Assembly: GCF_046530675.1 (NCBI RefSeq)
Contig: NZ_CP172558.1
Location: forward strand, 2,232,001-2,296,000
DNA: 64,000 nucleotides
Direction of reading: 5' to 3'
DNA from: Chitinibacter sp046530675
GTDB taxonomy: Bacteria; Pseudomonadota; Gammaproteobacteria; Burkholderiales; Chitinibacteraceae
Of the stretch, positions 7,925-15,265 are shown in pieces. The notes under the pieces were generated by a model. The model was not told where the DNA came from. It did not search any database and saw only the letters and a list, made by a program, of their open reading frames with translations. Position 1 is the stretch's first letter. Each line of letters opens with the position of its first letter. The position numbers and the translations under genes are program-made.

Positions 7925-9054
7925 CAACTGATCTTAAATTCTCTGGCGGTACAGAAGTCCCCGATATTGCAGAAATCCCCGACGTTACAGAAATCCCCCC
8001 TAGCCCCCCTTTTTCAAAGGGGGGAATGTCTTCTGCGCAAGGTTATTGGTCGCGCGCTTGGGCGCGCTTCAAGACGCAGCGTCGCGCTTATGTCTGCCTG
8101 TGGCTGTTTGTTGCGTGTTTTGTGGTCAGTCTCGCCGCCGAGCTGGTATCGAACGACAAGCCCTATGTCGTCAGCTATCACGGCGAGTTGTATTTCCCGT
8201 TGTTCAAGGACTATCCCGAGACGACTTTTGGTGGCGATTTCCCAACGCCGACCGATTATCTCGACCCGTTTATTCGCGAGCAGTTGGGCAAGGGCGGCAA
8301 CTGGGCGATTTTTCCACCCAATCGCTACGGCGTTAATACCTTGAATTACTTTGCCAGCAGCCCGAATCCGGCGCCACCCTCCGGCGAGAACTGGCTTGGC
8401 ACCGACGATAAGGGGCGTGATCTGCTTGCGCGACTGATTTATGGTTTCCGGACTTCGGCTTTATTTGCGCTGGCGCTGACGATCACCGGCTCATTGCTCG
8501 GCATGCTGATCGGCGGCGTACAGGGCTATTTTGGCGGGCGGATTGATCTGTTCGGCCAGCGGGTGTCCGAAATCTGGGCGTCGTTGCCTGAGCTTTACCT
8601 GCTGATCATTTTTACCGCGATTTTCGAGCCGAGTTTGAGTTTGCTGCTGATTCTGATGACCTTGTTCGGCTGGCTGGGATTGGCCGATTACACGCGCGCC
8701 GAATTCCTGCGCAATCGCCAGCAGGAATATGTGCTCGCTGCGCGGGCGATGGGGCTTTCAAACTGGCAGATCATTCATCGGCACGTGTTGCCCAATAGCC
8801 TGACGCCGGTGCTGGCTTTTCTGCCATTCAGGATGGGCGCGGCGATCTTGGCGCTGACCAGTCTGGATTTTCTTGGCTTGGGCGTCGGGCAGCAAACGGC
8901 GTCGCTCGGCGAATTACTCGCGCAAGGCAAGGCCAATCTCGATGCGTGGTGGATTTCGGTATCGACTTTTATCGTATTGCTGGGATTGATGCTGATGCTG
9001 GTGCTGATCGGGGAAGGGTTGAGAGCAGCGCTGGATCCAAGGGCGAAGTCTTGA
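7921..9054 (+). CDS. yejE: YejE-type peptide ABC transporter permease with repeat-derived N-terminal extension
   Basis: 377 aa if begun at ATG 7921, which overlaps the yejB stop (ATGA) behind a GGGGGAGAGGG site. Residues 1-35 are foreign to the family: three 18-nt tandem units (EVPDIA/EIPDVT/EIPPSP) run into a C6/G6 palindrome (8004-8024). ATG 8026 then gives 342 aa, matching the usual ~341, and the palindrome supplies AAAGGGGGG just before it, so either start may be used. After that the protein is canonical: helix 1 near WARFKTQRRAYVCLWLFVAC, family text NDKPYVVSYHGELYFP, LGTDDKGRDLLARLIYG, and the EAA loop (EYVLAARAMGLSNWQIIHRHVLPNS). The ATPase gene yejF, expected next, is absent. Confidence 0.92.
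   Translation: MTTDLKFSGGTEVPDIAEIPDVTEIPPSPPFSKGGMSSAQGYWSRAWARFKTQRRAYVCLWLFVACFVVSLAAELVSNDKPYVVSYHGELYFPLFKDYPETTFGGDFPTPTDYLDPFIREQLGKGGNWAIFPPNRYGVNTLNYFASSPNPAPPSGENWLGTDDKGRDLLARLIYGFRTSALFALALTITGSLLGMLIGGVQGYFGGRIDLFGQRVSEIWASLPELYLLIIFTAIFEPSLSLLLILMTLFGWLGLADYTRAEFLRNRQQEYVLAARAMGLSNWQIIHRHVLPNSLTPVLAFLPFRMGAAILALTSLDFLGLGVGQQTASLGELLAQGKANLDAWWISVSTFIVLLGLMLMLVLIGEGLRAALDPRAKS
7990..8025. repeat. C6/G6 palindromic repeat inside yejE
   Basis: Short repeat with a CCCCCCTTT/AAAGGGGGG hairpin (8004-8024, loop TTC), of a kind usually intergenic in many bacteria. Here it stays in frame with yejE and encodes PPSPPFSKGG. Confidence 0.7.
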
Positions 9055-9057
9055 TTG

Positions 9058-9108
9058 TGGGTATTTCTATGAGGCCCTTATTGAGTAAGGTTCTTGGTTG
9101 CATACCCA
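9058..9108. repeat. 51-bp palindromic element, copy a
   Basis: TGGGTATTT...GCATACCCA, exactly 51 bp, beginning three bases after the yejE stop. It fills most of the 77-bp gap to the convergent gene and may act as the 3'-end hairpin of the yej transcript. Confidence 0.75.
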
Positions 9109-9131
9109 TAGCTAGTATTTCATCTTTATCT

Positions 9132-9665
9132 TCATATTAAGGCGCTGTAATCTTTGCTGGGCAAGGCCAATAGCTCGGCCAGTTCAGCCAGCAAATCCAG
9201 TAACTCCTGATGCGAACCGGTCAGCCTGCACAGTGTCAAGGCCGGTTTTTGGTAGCTGAACAGGATGATTTTGCCGGTATGCGGGGGAATGGGGTTTTCA
9301 GCACGGACATGATTGAAATCATGATCTGCATAAATGAAGGCGTAGTTGGCGACGGGCAAGGGCTTGCTGCAATGAATGCGCTTGTGACCCAACCAGTATT
9401 CGCGGAATAGCGTACGCTGGTTAGCGTCAAAACGGGTTACCAGACGAGGAACGAGCCAAGGTTTCCACGGAGATTGGTAAATCATGCAGATAGCACCAAT
9501 GACGATGGTGAGCAGCATTGCTCCGGTTTTGCCCAGAGTTTCCAGAAGCCACCAGACCCACTGTGTTGCCAGCAAAGCCAATACCAAAATACCCAGAACT
9601 TTGTAAATGCCGCTGAGCTGCAACTGTGGGGGCTGGCTGCGTCGCTGAAAGTAAGGAATATTCAT
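9132..9665 (-). CDS. Two-helix membrane protein of unknown function
   Basis: 177-aa protein, start ATG at 9665 overlapping the mutY stop by four bases, so it is translationally coupled as the last gene of asmA-mutY-this gene. Hydrophobic helices at about residues 21-43 (GIYKVLGILVLALLATQWVWW) and 47-63 (KTGAMLLTIVIGAICMI) form a hairpin that places the remaining ~110 residues on the same side as the N-terminus. The C-terminal part ends in a leucine-rich helix (LLDLLAELAELLALP). No family recognised. The layout resembles small bacterial PH-like or YcxB-like membrane proteins, but this is only a shape comparison. Confidence 0.7.
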   Translation of the reverse strand: MNIPYFQRRSQPPQLQLSGIYKVLGILVLALLATQWVWWLLETLGKTGAMLLTIVIGAICMIYQSPWKPWLVPRLVTRFDANQRTLFREYWLGHKRIHCSKPLPVANYAFIYADHDFNHVRAENPIPPHTGKIILFSYQKPALTLCRLTGSHQELLDLLAELAELLALPSKDYSALI

Positions 9666-10711
9666 TTACCAAGCTTGCCACTGATGATTTTTCTGATCGG
9701 CGTCGGAATCCCCGCCGCCAGTGCATCCTGAATATCAAACCACTGGCTTGTTCCTTCGTGCAGCGCAATGCTGCCAAGCGCATACGCCGGTTGCGGCGTG
9801 ATCGTCAGTTTGTAGTGCGTAAACACATGCACAAAGTCGGGCAGGGCGGGTTCCAGCTCGATATGGAGGCCGAGTTTTTGCGCGGCGATTTCGCCCGCTG
9901 CGAGTGTGCTTTCGACTTCGGGCAAACTCCACAGCCCGCCCCAGATGCCACTGGGCGGGCGTTTTTCGAGCAGTATTTGCCCAGCGTCGTTGCGGATAAT
10001 CAGCATCACAGTGGATTTTTCCGGCACGGCTTTTTTGGGTTTGGGCGTCGGTAGCTCGCTCTGGCGATTGCTCAAACGCGCCTGACAATCCGCATTCATT
10101 GGGCAAGTCAGAGGATTGCTCACACAGGGCGGTTTTTTCGGCGTGCAGATCGTCGCTCCCAGATCCATCAAGCCTTGCGTGTACGCTTCGATTCCTGATT
10201 GGGGGAGCAGGGCATTGGCCAGTTCCCACAGCTTGTTTTCAACTGCTTTGACGCCCGGATAACCTTCAATTCCGGCCCAGCGCGTCAGTACGCGTTTGAC
10301 ATTGCCGTCGAGAATCGCTGCGCGCGTGCCGTACGAAAAAGCCGCAATCGCTGCTGCAGTGCTGCGCCCGATACCGGGCAGCTCGGCGACGAGCGCCGGG
10401 TCGCTCGGGAATTGCCCGGCGTATTGCGCGACGACAGCCTGCGCGCATTTGTGCAAATTACGCGCACGGGTGTAATAACCCAGCCCGCTCCACAGCGCGA
10501 GCACATCGTCGAGCGGCGCGGCGGCCAGATCGAAAATCGTCGGGAATTTGGCGAGAAAGCGCGGGTAATAGTCGAGAACGGTGGTGACCTGTGTCTGTTG
10601 CAGCATGATTTCGGACAACCAGACTTTGTAGCCGTCAGCCACTTGCCACGGCAGTCCGTGGCGGCCGTGTTCCTGCTGCCAGGCGATCAATCGTGCGGAA
10701 AAATCGCTCAT
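9662..10711 (-). CDS. mutY: Adenine DNA glycosylase MutY, unusual Fe-S cysteine spacing
   Basis: 349 aa. Removes adenine mispaired with 8-oxoguanine. Visible in order: SEIMLQQTQ with catalytic Glu34, helix-hairpin-helix LPGIGRSTAAAI, catalytic Asp in ILDGNVKRV, the 4Fe-4S loop, and a C-terminal NUDIX-like 8-oxoG recognition domain from about residue 230. The cluster cysteines read C-X6-C-X6-C-X5-C (CTPKKPPCVSNPLTCPMNADC), whereas the family norm is C-X6-C-X2-C-X5-C, so four extra residues lie between the second and third ligands. All four cysteines are present, so cluster binding is still plausible. The start overlaps the asmA stop by ATGA. Confidence 0.96.
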   Translation of the reverse strand: MSDFSARLIAWQQEHGRHGLPWQVADGYKVWLSEIMLQQTQVTTVLDYYPRFLAKFPTIFDLAAAPLDDVLALWSGLGYYTRARNLHKCAQAVVAQYAGQFPSDPALVAELPGIGRSTAAAIAAFSYGTRAAILDGNVKRVLTRWAGIEGYPGVKAVENKLWELANALLPQSGIEAYTQGLMDLGATICTPKKPPCVSNPLTCPMNADCQARLSNRQSELPTPKPKKAVPEKSTVMLIIRNDAGQILLEKRPPSGIWGGLWSLPEVESTLAAGEIAAQKLGLHIELEPALPDFVHVFTHYKLTITPQPAYALGSIALHEGTSQWFDIQDALAAGIPTPIRKIISGKLGK

Positions 10712-13008
10712 TTCTTGGCCGGCTTGGGTGTCACTTTGGATGCGGGTTTTTTCTTCTGTCCGGCTTTTGCTGCGGCTTTTTCCTCGGCTGCTTTGCGCTC
10801 GGCCTCGGCGCGCTGTTGAGCTTGTTCGGCTGCACGCGCTTTGGCTTCCTGTTCGGCTTGCTGCTTGGCGAGAATCTGCTCTTTCAGGCTGGCGTAATCG
10901 GCCTTGTATTCGGGAGCGCTGAGCGGGCCGCTAAAGGAAATCGGCAGTGTAAGACCGCTTAGGCCTGATAATTCGGGGACATTTGGATTGGCGCTGGCTT
11001 TCATTTTGTAATCAATCAGCCCGGCGCCCAGATCAATCTGGCCGCCGCCGGTCAGTTGCAAAATGCCTGCGTTGACATTCAGATCGTGGCTGCTGGCAAT
11101 GCCATGCTTGAGTTGCCAGCTGGCCTGTAATGCCGAAAATTGCGTCCGTGCATCCTGACTGCTGGCGGGGGCCTGGCCATTCATCAGCTTGATTTGCTGG
11201 CTGGCGGTGCGCAACAGCGCCGGAATATCGATGCCACGTATCGCGCCCTGTTTCAGGCTGACTTTGACATTACCACCGGCAGTGCGGCGCAGGTCGGACA
11301 GTTTTTTACCGATAGCAGCAACATCGACCGTAATATTGCTGCGGCCTTCGAAACGGCTGGTGTCGAGCACGTCGGTGAGCAAGGTATTGATATTCATATT
11401 GTCCAGCGTTTGCTCAAGCCGGAAATAAGTCGATGGTTTGCGCGCGTCAATTTCGGCGCGGCCATTCAGACGTCCTTCATACAGCGTCGCCGACAGCGGA
11501 TCGAGCACCAGGCGCCGGTTGCGCGCGATCAGGGTCATTGCCAGATCGTCGATGTGCATGTTTTGCAGCACCAGCTCGCCAATCTTGATCGAGCCGATGG
11601 CATTGAGGTTTTCCAGCCACCAGAAATCCAGCGGAGTCTGATCGTCGACTTTCTTGGCTTCTTCGGTCACGACAGGCAGGTAGGGAGTCAGGTCGAGCTT
11701 GTCCAGCTCGAAATTGATGCTGTACTGCGGAACGATAAAACTATCCAGATTGAACTGGGCTTTGAGCTGCTCGCCATCGAGTTTGCCTATTCCGTCCAGA
11801 CTGAGCGTTTCATAGCGCAAATCCAGATCGCCATGCCCTTGCAATTGCAGGCTGACATTGCCGCGTGGCAAGTTGCGGTTGGTGTAATGGCCGGACAGCT
11901 GGTAATCGAGCAAGCGAGCCAGATGACCACGACTGAGCTCGAGCGGACTATTGAGCTGCAATGCCAGGTTTTGTTCCGGGCTTTTGAATTTAACCGAAAT
12001 TTGCGCCGTATCGGTGCGCAGGAAGCTGCCATGTGCACCGCCCAACGTTGGAATGGTTGTTTTGGCGCTAAATTCGGTGCCCTTGTCTTTCATGGCCAGA
12101 TCAAACTTCAGCCGGTTGAGATTGAGTGCGCTATCTGTGAGGTGGATTTCGGGAATATCGAGCGTGCTCGACCAGTTTTGTCCGGCACGTTGCGCGCTGG
12201 CGTTGATTTTCATATCCCCGCCGGTCATGCGCAAGGGCTGCCAGCTGTAATTGAGATTGCCGGTCGCTTTGAGTGTGGCGTTTTTGACCTGTAACTGAGC
12301 AGCGCTTTCGCCGCGCTGCTGGATATCAAACTCAATATCAGCTACCCGCAAAGTGCGATCTTTTTCCAGATAACGCATTGCCGCATGGCCGGTAATTTCA
12401 CCTTGCCAGCTAGGGGTCTGGTGTTTTTTACCGAGTGAGAGCTGGCCGAGCAGCACCAGATTGCCTTTGCTCGGGTCAGTCAGTTGATCCATGGTCAGGT
12501 CAAGTTGCGACAAATGGATGGCTTCACCCAGAAAATCATCCTGCCAGCTCAGGCTGGCCTGATCAAAACTCAGCTTGTCGAGCGCTAACTGGGTTTTATT
12601 GCTGTGTGGGCGCAGCAGGTCTTCGAAGTTGTAAGTGCCATCGCCATTGCGGATGATATTGAGTTCGGGCTGATCGATTTCGATGGCATGGACGACGGCC
12701 TGAGCACGGCTGAGCAAGGGCCAGAGCCGGAAAACGACCTTGATCCGCTTGGCGTGGGCAAAAACGGTACTGCTTTGCGGTTCGGTCAGCGTGCTGTCGT
12801 TGATCAGAATGGCGGGTCGGGGGAGCAATACCAGATGCGCGCTGCCGCGGATATTCATGGTACGGCGGGTATCGAGCTGAATCTGGCTGATGATTTGCTG
12901 ACGTAGCGAATCAAAAGATAGGAAATACGGCACTACTCCAAAGAGGAAAGTGAACGTAATGATCAAGAGTAATAAAATCCGTCCAGGACGGGAGTGGCGC
13001 AAATCCAT
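10708..13008 (-). CDS. AsmA family protein
   Basis: 766-aa inner-membrane-anchored protein of the AsmA/YhdP-like group, which bridge the periplasm and influence phospholipid and outer-membrane assembly. A single N-terminal helix (about residues 9-29, RILLLLIITFTFLFGVVPYF) is followed by the AsmA N-terminal region (DTRRTMNIRGSAHLVLLPRPAI) and a long beta-rich repeat region. The C-terminal AsmA domain contains FEGRSNITVDVAAIGKKLSDL and LKQGAIRGIDI. The last ~60 residues are an Ala/Lys/Glu/Gln coiled coil with a basic tail, longer than usual. First gene of the asmA-mutY-membrane protein operon; divergent from the thioesterase gene across a 152-bp gap with no recognised operator. Confidence 0.93.
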   Translation of the reverse strand: MDLRHSRPGRILLLLIITFTFLFGVVPYFLSFDSLRQQIISQIQLDTRRTMNIRGSAHLVLLPRPAILINDSTLTEPQSSTVFAHAKRIKVVFRLWPLLSRAQAVVHAIEIDQPELNIIRNGDGTYNFEDLLRPHSNKTQLALDKLSFDQASLSWQDDFLGEAIHLSQLDLTMDQLTDPSKGNLVLLGQLSLGKKHQTPSWQGEITGHAAMRYLEKDRTLRVADIEFDIQQRGESAAQLQVKNATLKATGNLNYSWQPLRMTGGDMKINASAQRAGQNWSSTLDIPEIHLTDSALNLNRLKFDLAMKDKGTEFSAKTTIPTLGGAHGSFLRTDTAQISVKFKSPEQNLALQLNSPLELSRGHLARLLDYQLSGHYTNRNLPRGNVSLQLQGHGDLDLRYETLSLDGIGKLDGEQLKAQFNLDSFIVPQYSINFELDKLDLTPYLPVVTEEAKKVDDQTPLDFWWLENLNAIGSIKIGELVLQNMHIDDLAMTLIARNRRLVLDPLSATLYEGRLNGRAEIDARKPSTYFRLEQTLDNMNINTLLTDVLDTSRFEGRSNITVDVAAIGKKLSDLRRTAGGNVKVSLKQGAIRGIDIPALLRTASQQIKLMNGQAPASSQDARTQFSALQASWQLKHGIASSHDLNVNAGILQLTGGGQIDLGAGLIDYKMKASANPNVPELSGLSGLTLPISFSGPLSAPEYKADYASLKEQILAKQQAEQEAKARAAEQAQQRAEAERKAAEEKAAAKAGQKKKPASKVTPKPAKK

Positions 13009-13160
13009 AAGCCAAGCTATCTATACCTGCGAATCGGTCGATTATCCATAAGAAAGCACTTAAACAAAAGTGCGATCTGTAATTTCGCGCCGTTATCGTC
13101 ATAATGCCTTTATGATTACGCCGGATTTTCATTACTCTGCGCGGCAAACGCGATAAAAAC

Positions 13161-13574
13161 ATGGCTCATCTGACAAGCATCAAAGTTCGCGGCTACCATC
13201 TTGACCTGTACGGGCATGTGAATAATGCGCGTTATCTGGAATTTCTCGAAGAAGCGCGCTGGGCCATGATCGAAGACAGTGGCGGCGTCGAATGGTTTAG
13301 CGAGCGCAAACTGGCGCTGGTGATTAGCCGTATTGATATCCGCTACAAGCGTGCAGCGAGCATGGGTGACGTACTGCTGATCAAAACCCGGCTGCTGCAG
13401 TTGCACGAACGCGCAGGCTTGATCCAGCAGCAGGTGCTGCGGCAGGATACCGGCAAGCTGGTTGCCGAAGCCGATGTGACTTTTGCCGCGATTCACCCCG
13501 ACCATCCCGGCGCGCTGCCAATCACCGGCGAGCTGGCTCAACGATTTGAACTGATGAGTACCGAATCCCAATGA
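13161..13574 (+). CDS. Acyl-CoA thioesterase, hotdog fold (YbgC/4HBT-like)
   Basis: 137-aa single-domain hotdog protein. The 4HBT signature is clear: YHLDLYGHVNNARYLEFLEEARW, with the Asp (LDLYGHVNN) corresponding to the catalytic aspartate of 4-hydroxybenzoyl-CoA and YbgC-type thioesterases. Length is normal for the family. It would hydrolyse an acyl-CoA in the cytoplasm; the substrate cannot be read from sequence. The next gene overlaps its stop by four bases (ATGA at 13571), so the thioesterase and lipoprotein are translationally coupled. Confidence 0.9.
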   Translation: MAHLTSIKVRGYHLDLYGHVNNARYLEFLEEARWAMIEDSGGVEWFSERKLALVISRIDIRYKRAASMGDVLLIKTRLLQLHERAGLIQQQVLRQDTGKLVAEADVTFAAIHPDHPGALPITGELAQRFELMSTESQ

Positions 13575-14014
13575 AAAAACTATTGCTGGTCATGATGATG
13601 ACTTTGCTGAGCGCGTGCGCCAGCATTCCTGACAAAATTGAAAAACCGCAAGTGAGTCTGGCTGGCATTTCGATTGCCAAGCTCGGCCTGGTCGAACAGC
13701 AGTTTGTACTGAGTTTGCGCGTGAGCAATCCGAACGATTTTGCGATTCCGCTCAATGGGCTCAATGTCAATGTCGATCTGAATAATCAGCCGTTTGCTCA
13801 GGGGGTCAGCAATGAAAAAGTCACTTTGCCGCGTTTGGGCGAGACGGTGATCAAACTGAATGTCACGACCAGCCTGAATCAGGTTTTCAAGCAGCTTAAA
13901 ACTTTGCAAAATGGGGCGCTCAATTACAAGATTTCCGGCAAGGTTTACGCGCCCTTACTGCCTGCAGGGCTGGCATTCGAGCGCAAAGGCGAGTTATCCG
14001 GATTTGTAGAATAG
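13571..14014 (+). CDS. LEA type 2 (LEA14/WHy-like) lipoprotein
   Basis: 147-aa predicted lipoprotein. Lipobox LLSACAS puts the lipidated cysteine at about residue 16, and the following Ala/Ser is compatible with export to the outer membrane. The mature part is a single beta-sandwich with the LEA14/WHy pattern (VEQQFVLSLRVSNPNDFAIPLNGLNVNVDLN...GV), where 'VSNPNDFAIPL' is characteristic. Proteins of this fold are linked to desiccation or stress tolerance in some organisms, but bacterial lipoprotein members are mostly uncharacterised. Coupled to the thioesterase upstream. A 51-bp element begins four bases after the stop. Confidence 0.85.
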   Translation: MKKLLLVMMMTLLSACASIPDKIEKPQVSLAGISIAKLGLVEQQFVLSLRVSNPNDFAIPLNGLNVNVDLNNQPFAQGVSNEKVTLPRLGETVIKLNVTTSLNQVFKQLKTLQNGALNYKISGKVYAPLLPAGLAFERKGELSGFVE

Positions 14015-14017
14015 CCT

Positions 14018-14068
14018 TGGGTATATGAATACAGCCAAGGTATTGATTGCCTTTTGTTGAAATACGAT
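14018..14068. repeat. 51-bp palindromic element, copy f (right end degenerate)
   Basis: Starts TGGGTATATGAATACAGCC four bases after the lipoprotein stop; the right end has decayed (ACGATATA instead of ATATACCC). Confidence 0.55.
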
Positions 14069-14121
14069 ATATGGGTATTGACGTGCTTATGTCAGACCAA
14101 ACCGATTAAAAGAACTGAAAA

Positions 14122-14886
14122 ATGATACTGAATCAGCGCCAGCAGGAATTACTCGAATGGGTGCAGCGCGCCGGGCATGTCAGCGTCGATGAAATGGCGC
14201 ATCATTTCGGCGTCGCACCGCAAACCATTCGCCGCGACATCAATCAGCTCGCTGACGAGCGCAAATTGCACCGCGTCCACGGCGGTGCCAGCGCGCATTC
14301 GAGCGTCGAAAATGTCGAATATTCGACGCGCAAGGACATGCGCAGCGACGAAAAAGAACGCATCGCCAAACTCGTCGCCGAGCATATTCCGAACCACGCT
14401 TCGGTGTTCATGAATCTGGGAACGACCAGCGAAGCCGTTGCGCGCGCTTTGCACAATCATGTCGGCCTGCGCGTGATTACCAATAATCCGCATATCGCGA
14501 TGACGATGTGTCACTACCGCGATAGTGAGGTTGTGCTCGCTGGTGGCGTGATGCGGCCGAAGGATTACGGTATTTGCGGCGAGGCGACGATCGAGTTTAT
14601 CCGCCAGTTCCGCGTCGATTACGCCGTGCTCGGCGTCGCGTGCATCGAGATGGACGGCACACTGCGCGATTTTGAAATGCGCGAAACGCGCACTTCGGAG
14701 GCCATCATCGCGCAGGCGCGCAATGTGTTTCTGGTCGCCGACCATTCCAAATTCGGCCGCCCGTCACTGGTGCAAATGGGGCATTTGCGGCAAGTGACGG
14801 CGCTGTTTACCGATAGCGCCGTGCCGGAAGCTTTGCTGCCGGTGCTAGAAGAATCGGGTACCGAGCTGTATATCGCCAACGAGTGA
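14122..14886 (+). CDS. DeoR family regulator, GlpR subfamily
   Basis: 254 aa. The N-terminal DeoR helix-turn-helix (VSVDEMAHHFGVAPQTIRRDINQLADE) is followed by the HGGA hinge and the phosphosugar-sensing C-terminal domain (NLGTTSEAVARAL, VITNNPHIA, VLAGGVMRPKDYGICGEATIEFIRQF, VADHSKFGRPS). The text is closer to E. coli GlpR than to AgaR, FruR or SgcR-type members, so a three-carbon ligand (glycerol-3-phosphate or a triose phosphate) is likely. It sits just upstream of tpiA-fbp-fba, whose promoter region carries GlpR-like half-sites. The gene ends in the terminator that has been split by the 188-bp element. Confidence 0.92.
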   Translation: MILNQRQQELLEWVQRAGHVSVDEMAHHFGVAPQTIRRDINQLADERKLHRVHGGASAHSSVENVEYSTRKDMRSDEKERIAKLVAEHIPNHASVFMNLGTTSEAVARALHNHVGLRVITNNPHIAMTMCHYRDSEVVLAGGVMRPKDYGICGEATIEFIRQFRVDYAVLGVACIEMDGTLRDFEMRETRTSEAIIAQARNVFLVADHSKFGRPSLVQMGHLRQVTALFTDSAVPEALLPVLEESGTELYIANE

Positions 14887-14914
14887 TGTGTTTACATTGT
14901 GAGTATCCAGAAAA

Positions 14915-14932
14915 AGAGCACTTCGGTGCTCT
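14915..14932 (+). repeat. Left copy of duplicated terminator hairpin
   Basis: AGAGCACTTCGGTGCTCT, identical to 15121-15138, preceded by A5 but lacking the T-tract. Read as the left target duplicate of the 188-bp element. Confidence 0.85.
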
Positions 14933-15120
14933 CAGGCTGCAGACAAAGTGAGTGACGGCATTTTTCAAGTCTCGGCAAAGCCGAGCCTAGGAAATAACGC
15001 TTTGACTTCGCAGCCTTTATGTTTTATTCCCACCCCTCCCGTCCCCTCCTTGAGGGGAGCACCCCAAGGGCACTTCCTGCGGGGCGCCTCGCTTCGCGAG
15101 CGGGGTTTGTCATCTATCTG
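14933..15120 (+). mobile_element. 188-bp terminator-nested element, copy 1
   Basis: Begins CAGGCTGC and ends ATCTG; about 92% identical to 41857-42044 and exactly the same length. Ends form an imperfect inverted repeat (CAG...ACAAA against its complement). Contains several hairpins, including CTCGGCAAAGCCGAG at 14971-14985 and CCCCTCCTTGAGGGG. No credible protein is encoded. It is flanked by an 18-bp duplication of the host terminator hairpin. Confidence 0.8.
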
Positions 15121-15144
15121 AGAGCACTTCGGTGCTCTTTTTTT
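15121..15144 (+). terminator. Rho-independent terminator after GlpR-type regulator (right hairpin copy)
   Basis: AGAGCACTTCGGTGCTCT hairpin followed by T6. The distance from the regulator stop codon is now 234 bp because of the inserted 188-bp element. Confidence 0.88.
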
Positions 15145-15161
15145 GTCTTTCGTTTTCAAAA

Positions 15162-15230
15162 ACGAACATTTTGTTCGATTTGTGTTTTCAATTCGAAAAT
15201 GTGCGCGCATAATGTTCGTATGTGAACGTT
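15162..15230 (+). promoter_or_regulatory. GlpR-like operator cluster upstream of tpiA
   Basis: Two sites: ACGAACATTTTGTTCG (15162-15177, back-to-back half-sites) and AATGTTCGTATGTGAACGTT (15211-15230). The half-site AATGTTCG fits the E. coli GlpR consensus WATKTTCG exactly. The sites lie 36-104 bp before the tpiA start and follow the GlpR-type gene, which supports direct control. Confidence 0.7.
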
Positions 15231-15265
15231 ATTTTGTGCGGTTTGTTCGTTTTTGGGGTGCGAAA

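Noticed and set aside
11140..12294. Long plus-strand open frame (384 aa) opposite asmA
   Set aside because: Antisense shadow of a clear AsmA gene; no ribosome-binding site and no recognisable protein pattern.
15019..15225. 68-aa frame inside the 188-bp element and operator region
   Set aside because: Runs through the terminator and the GlpR-like operators; not plausible as a gene.
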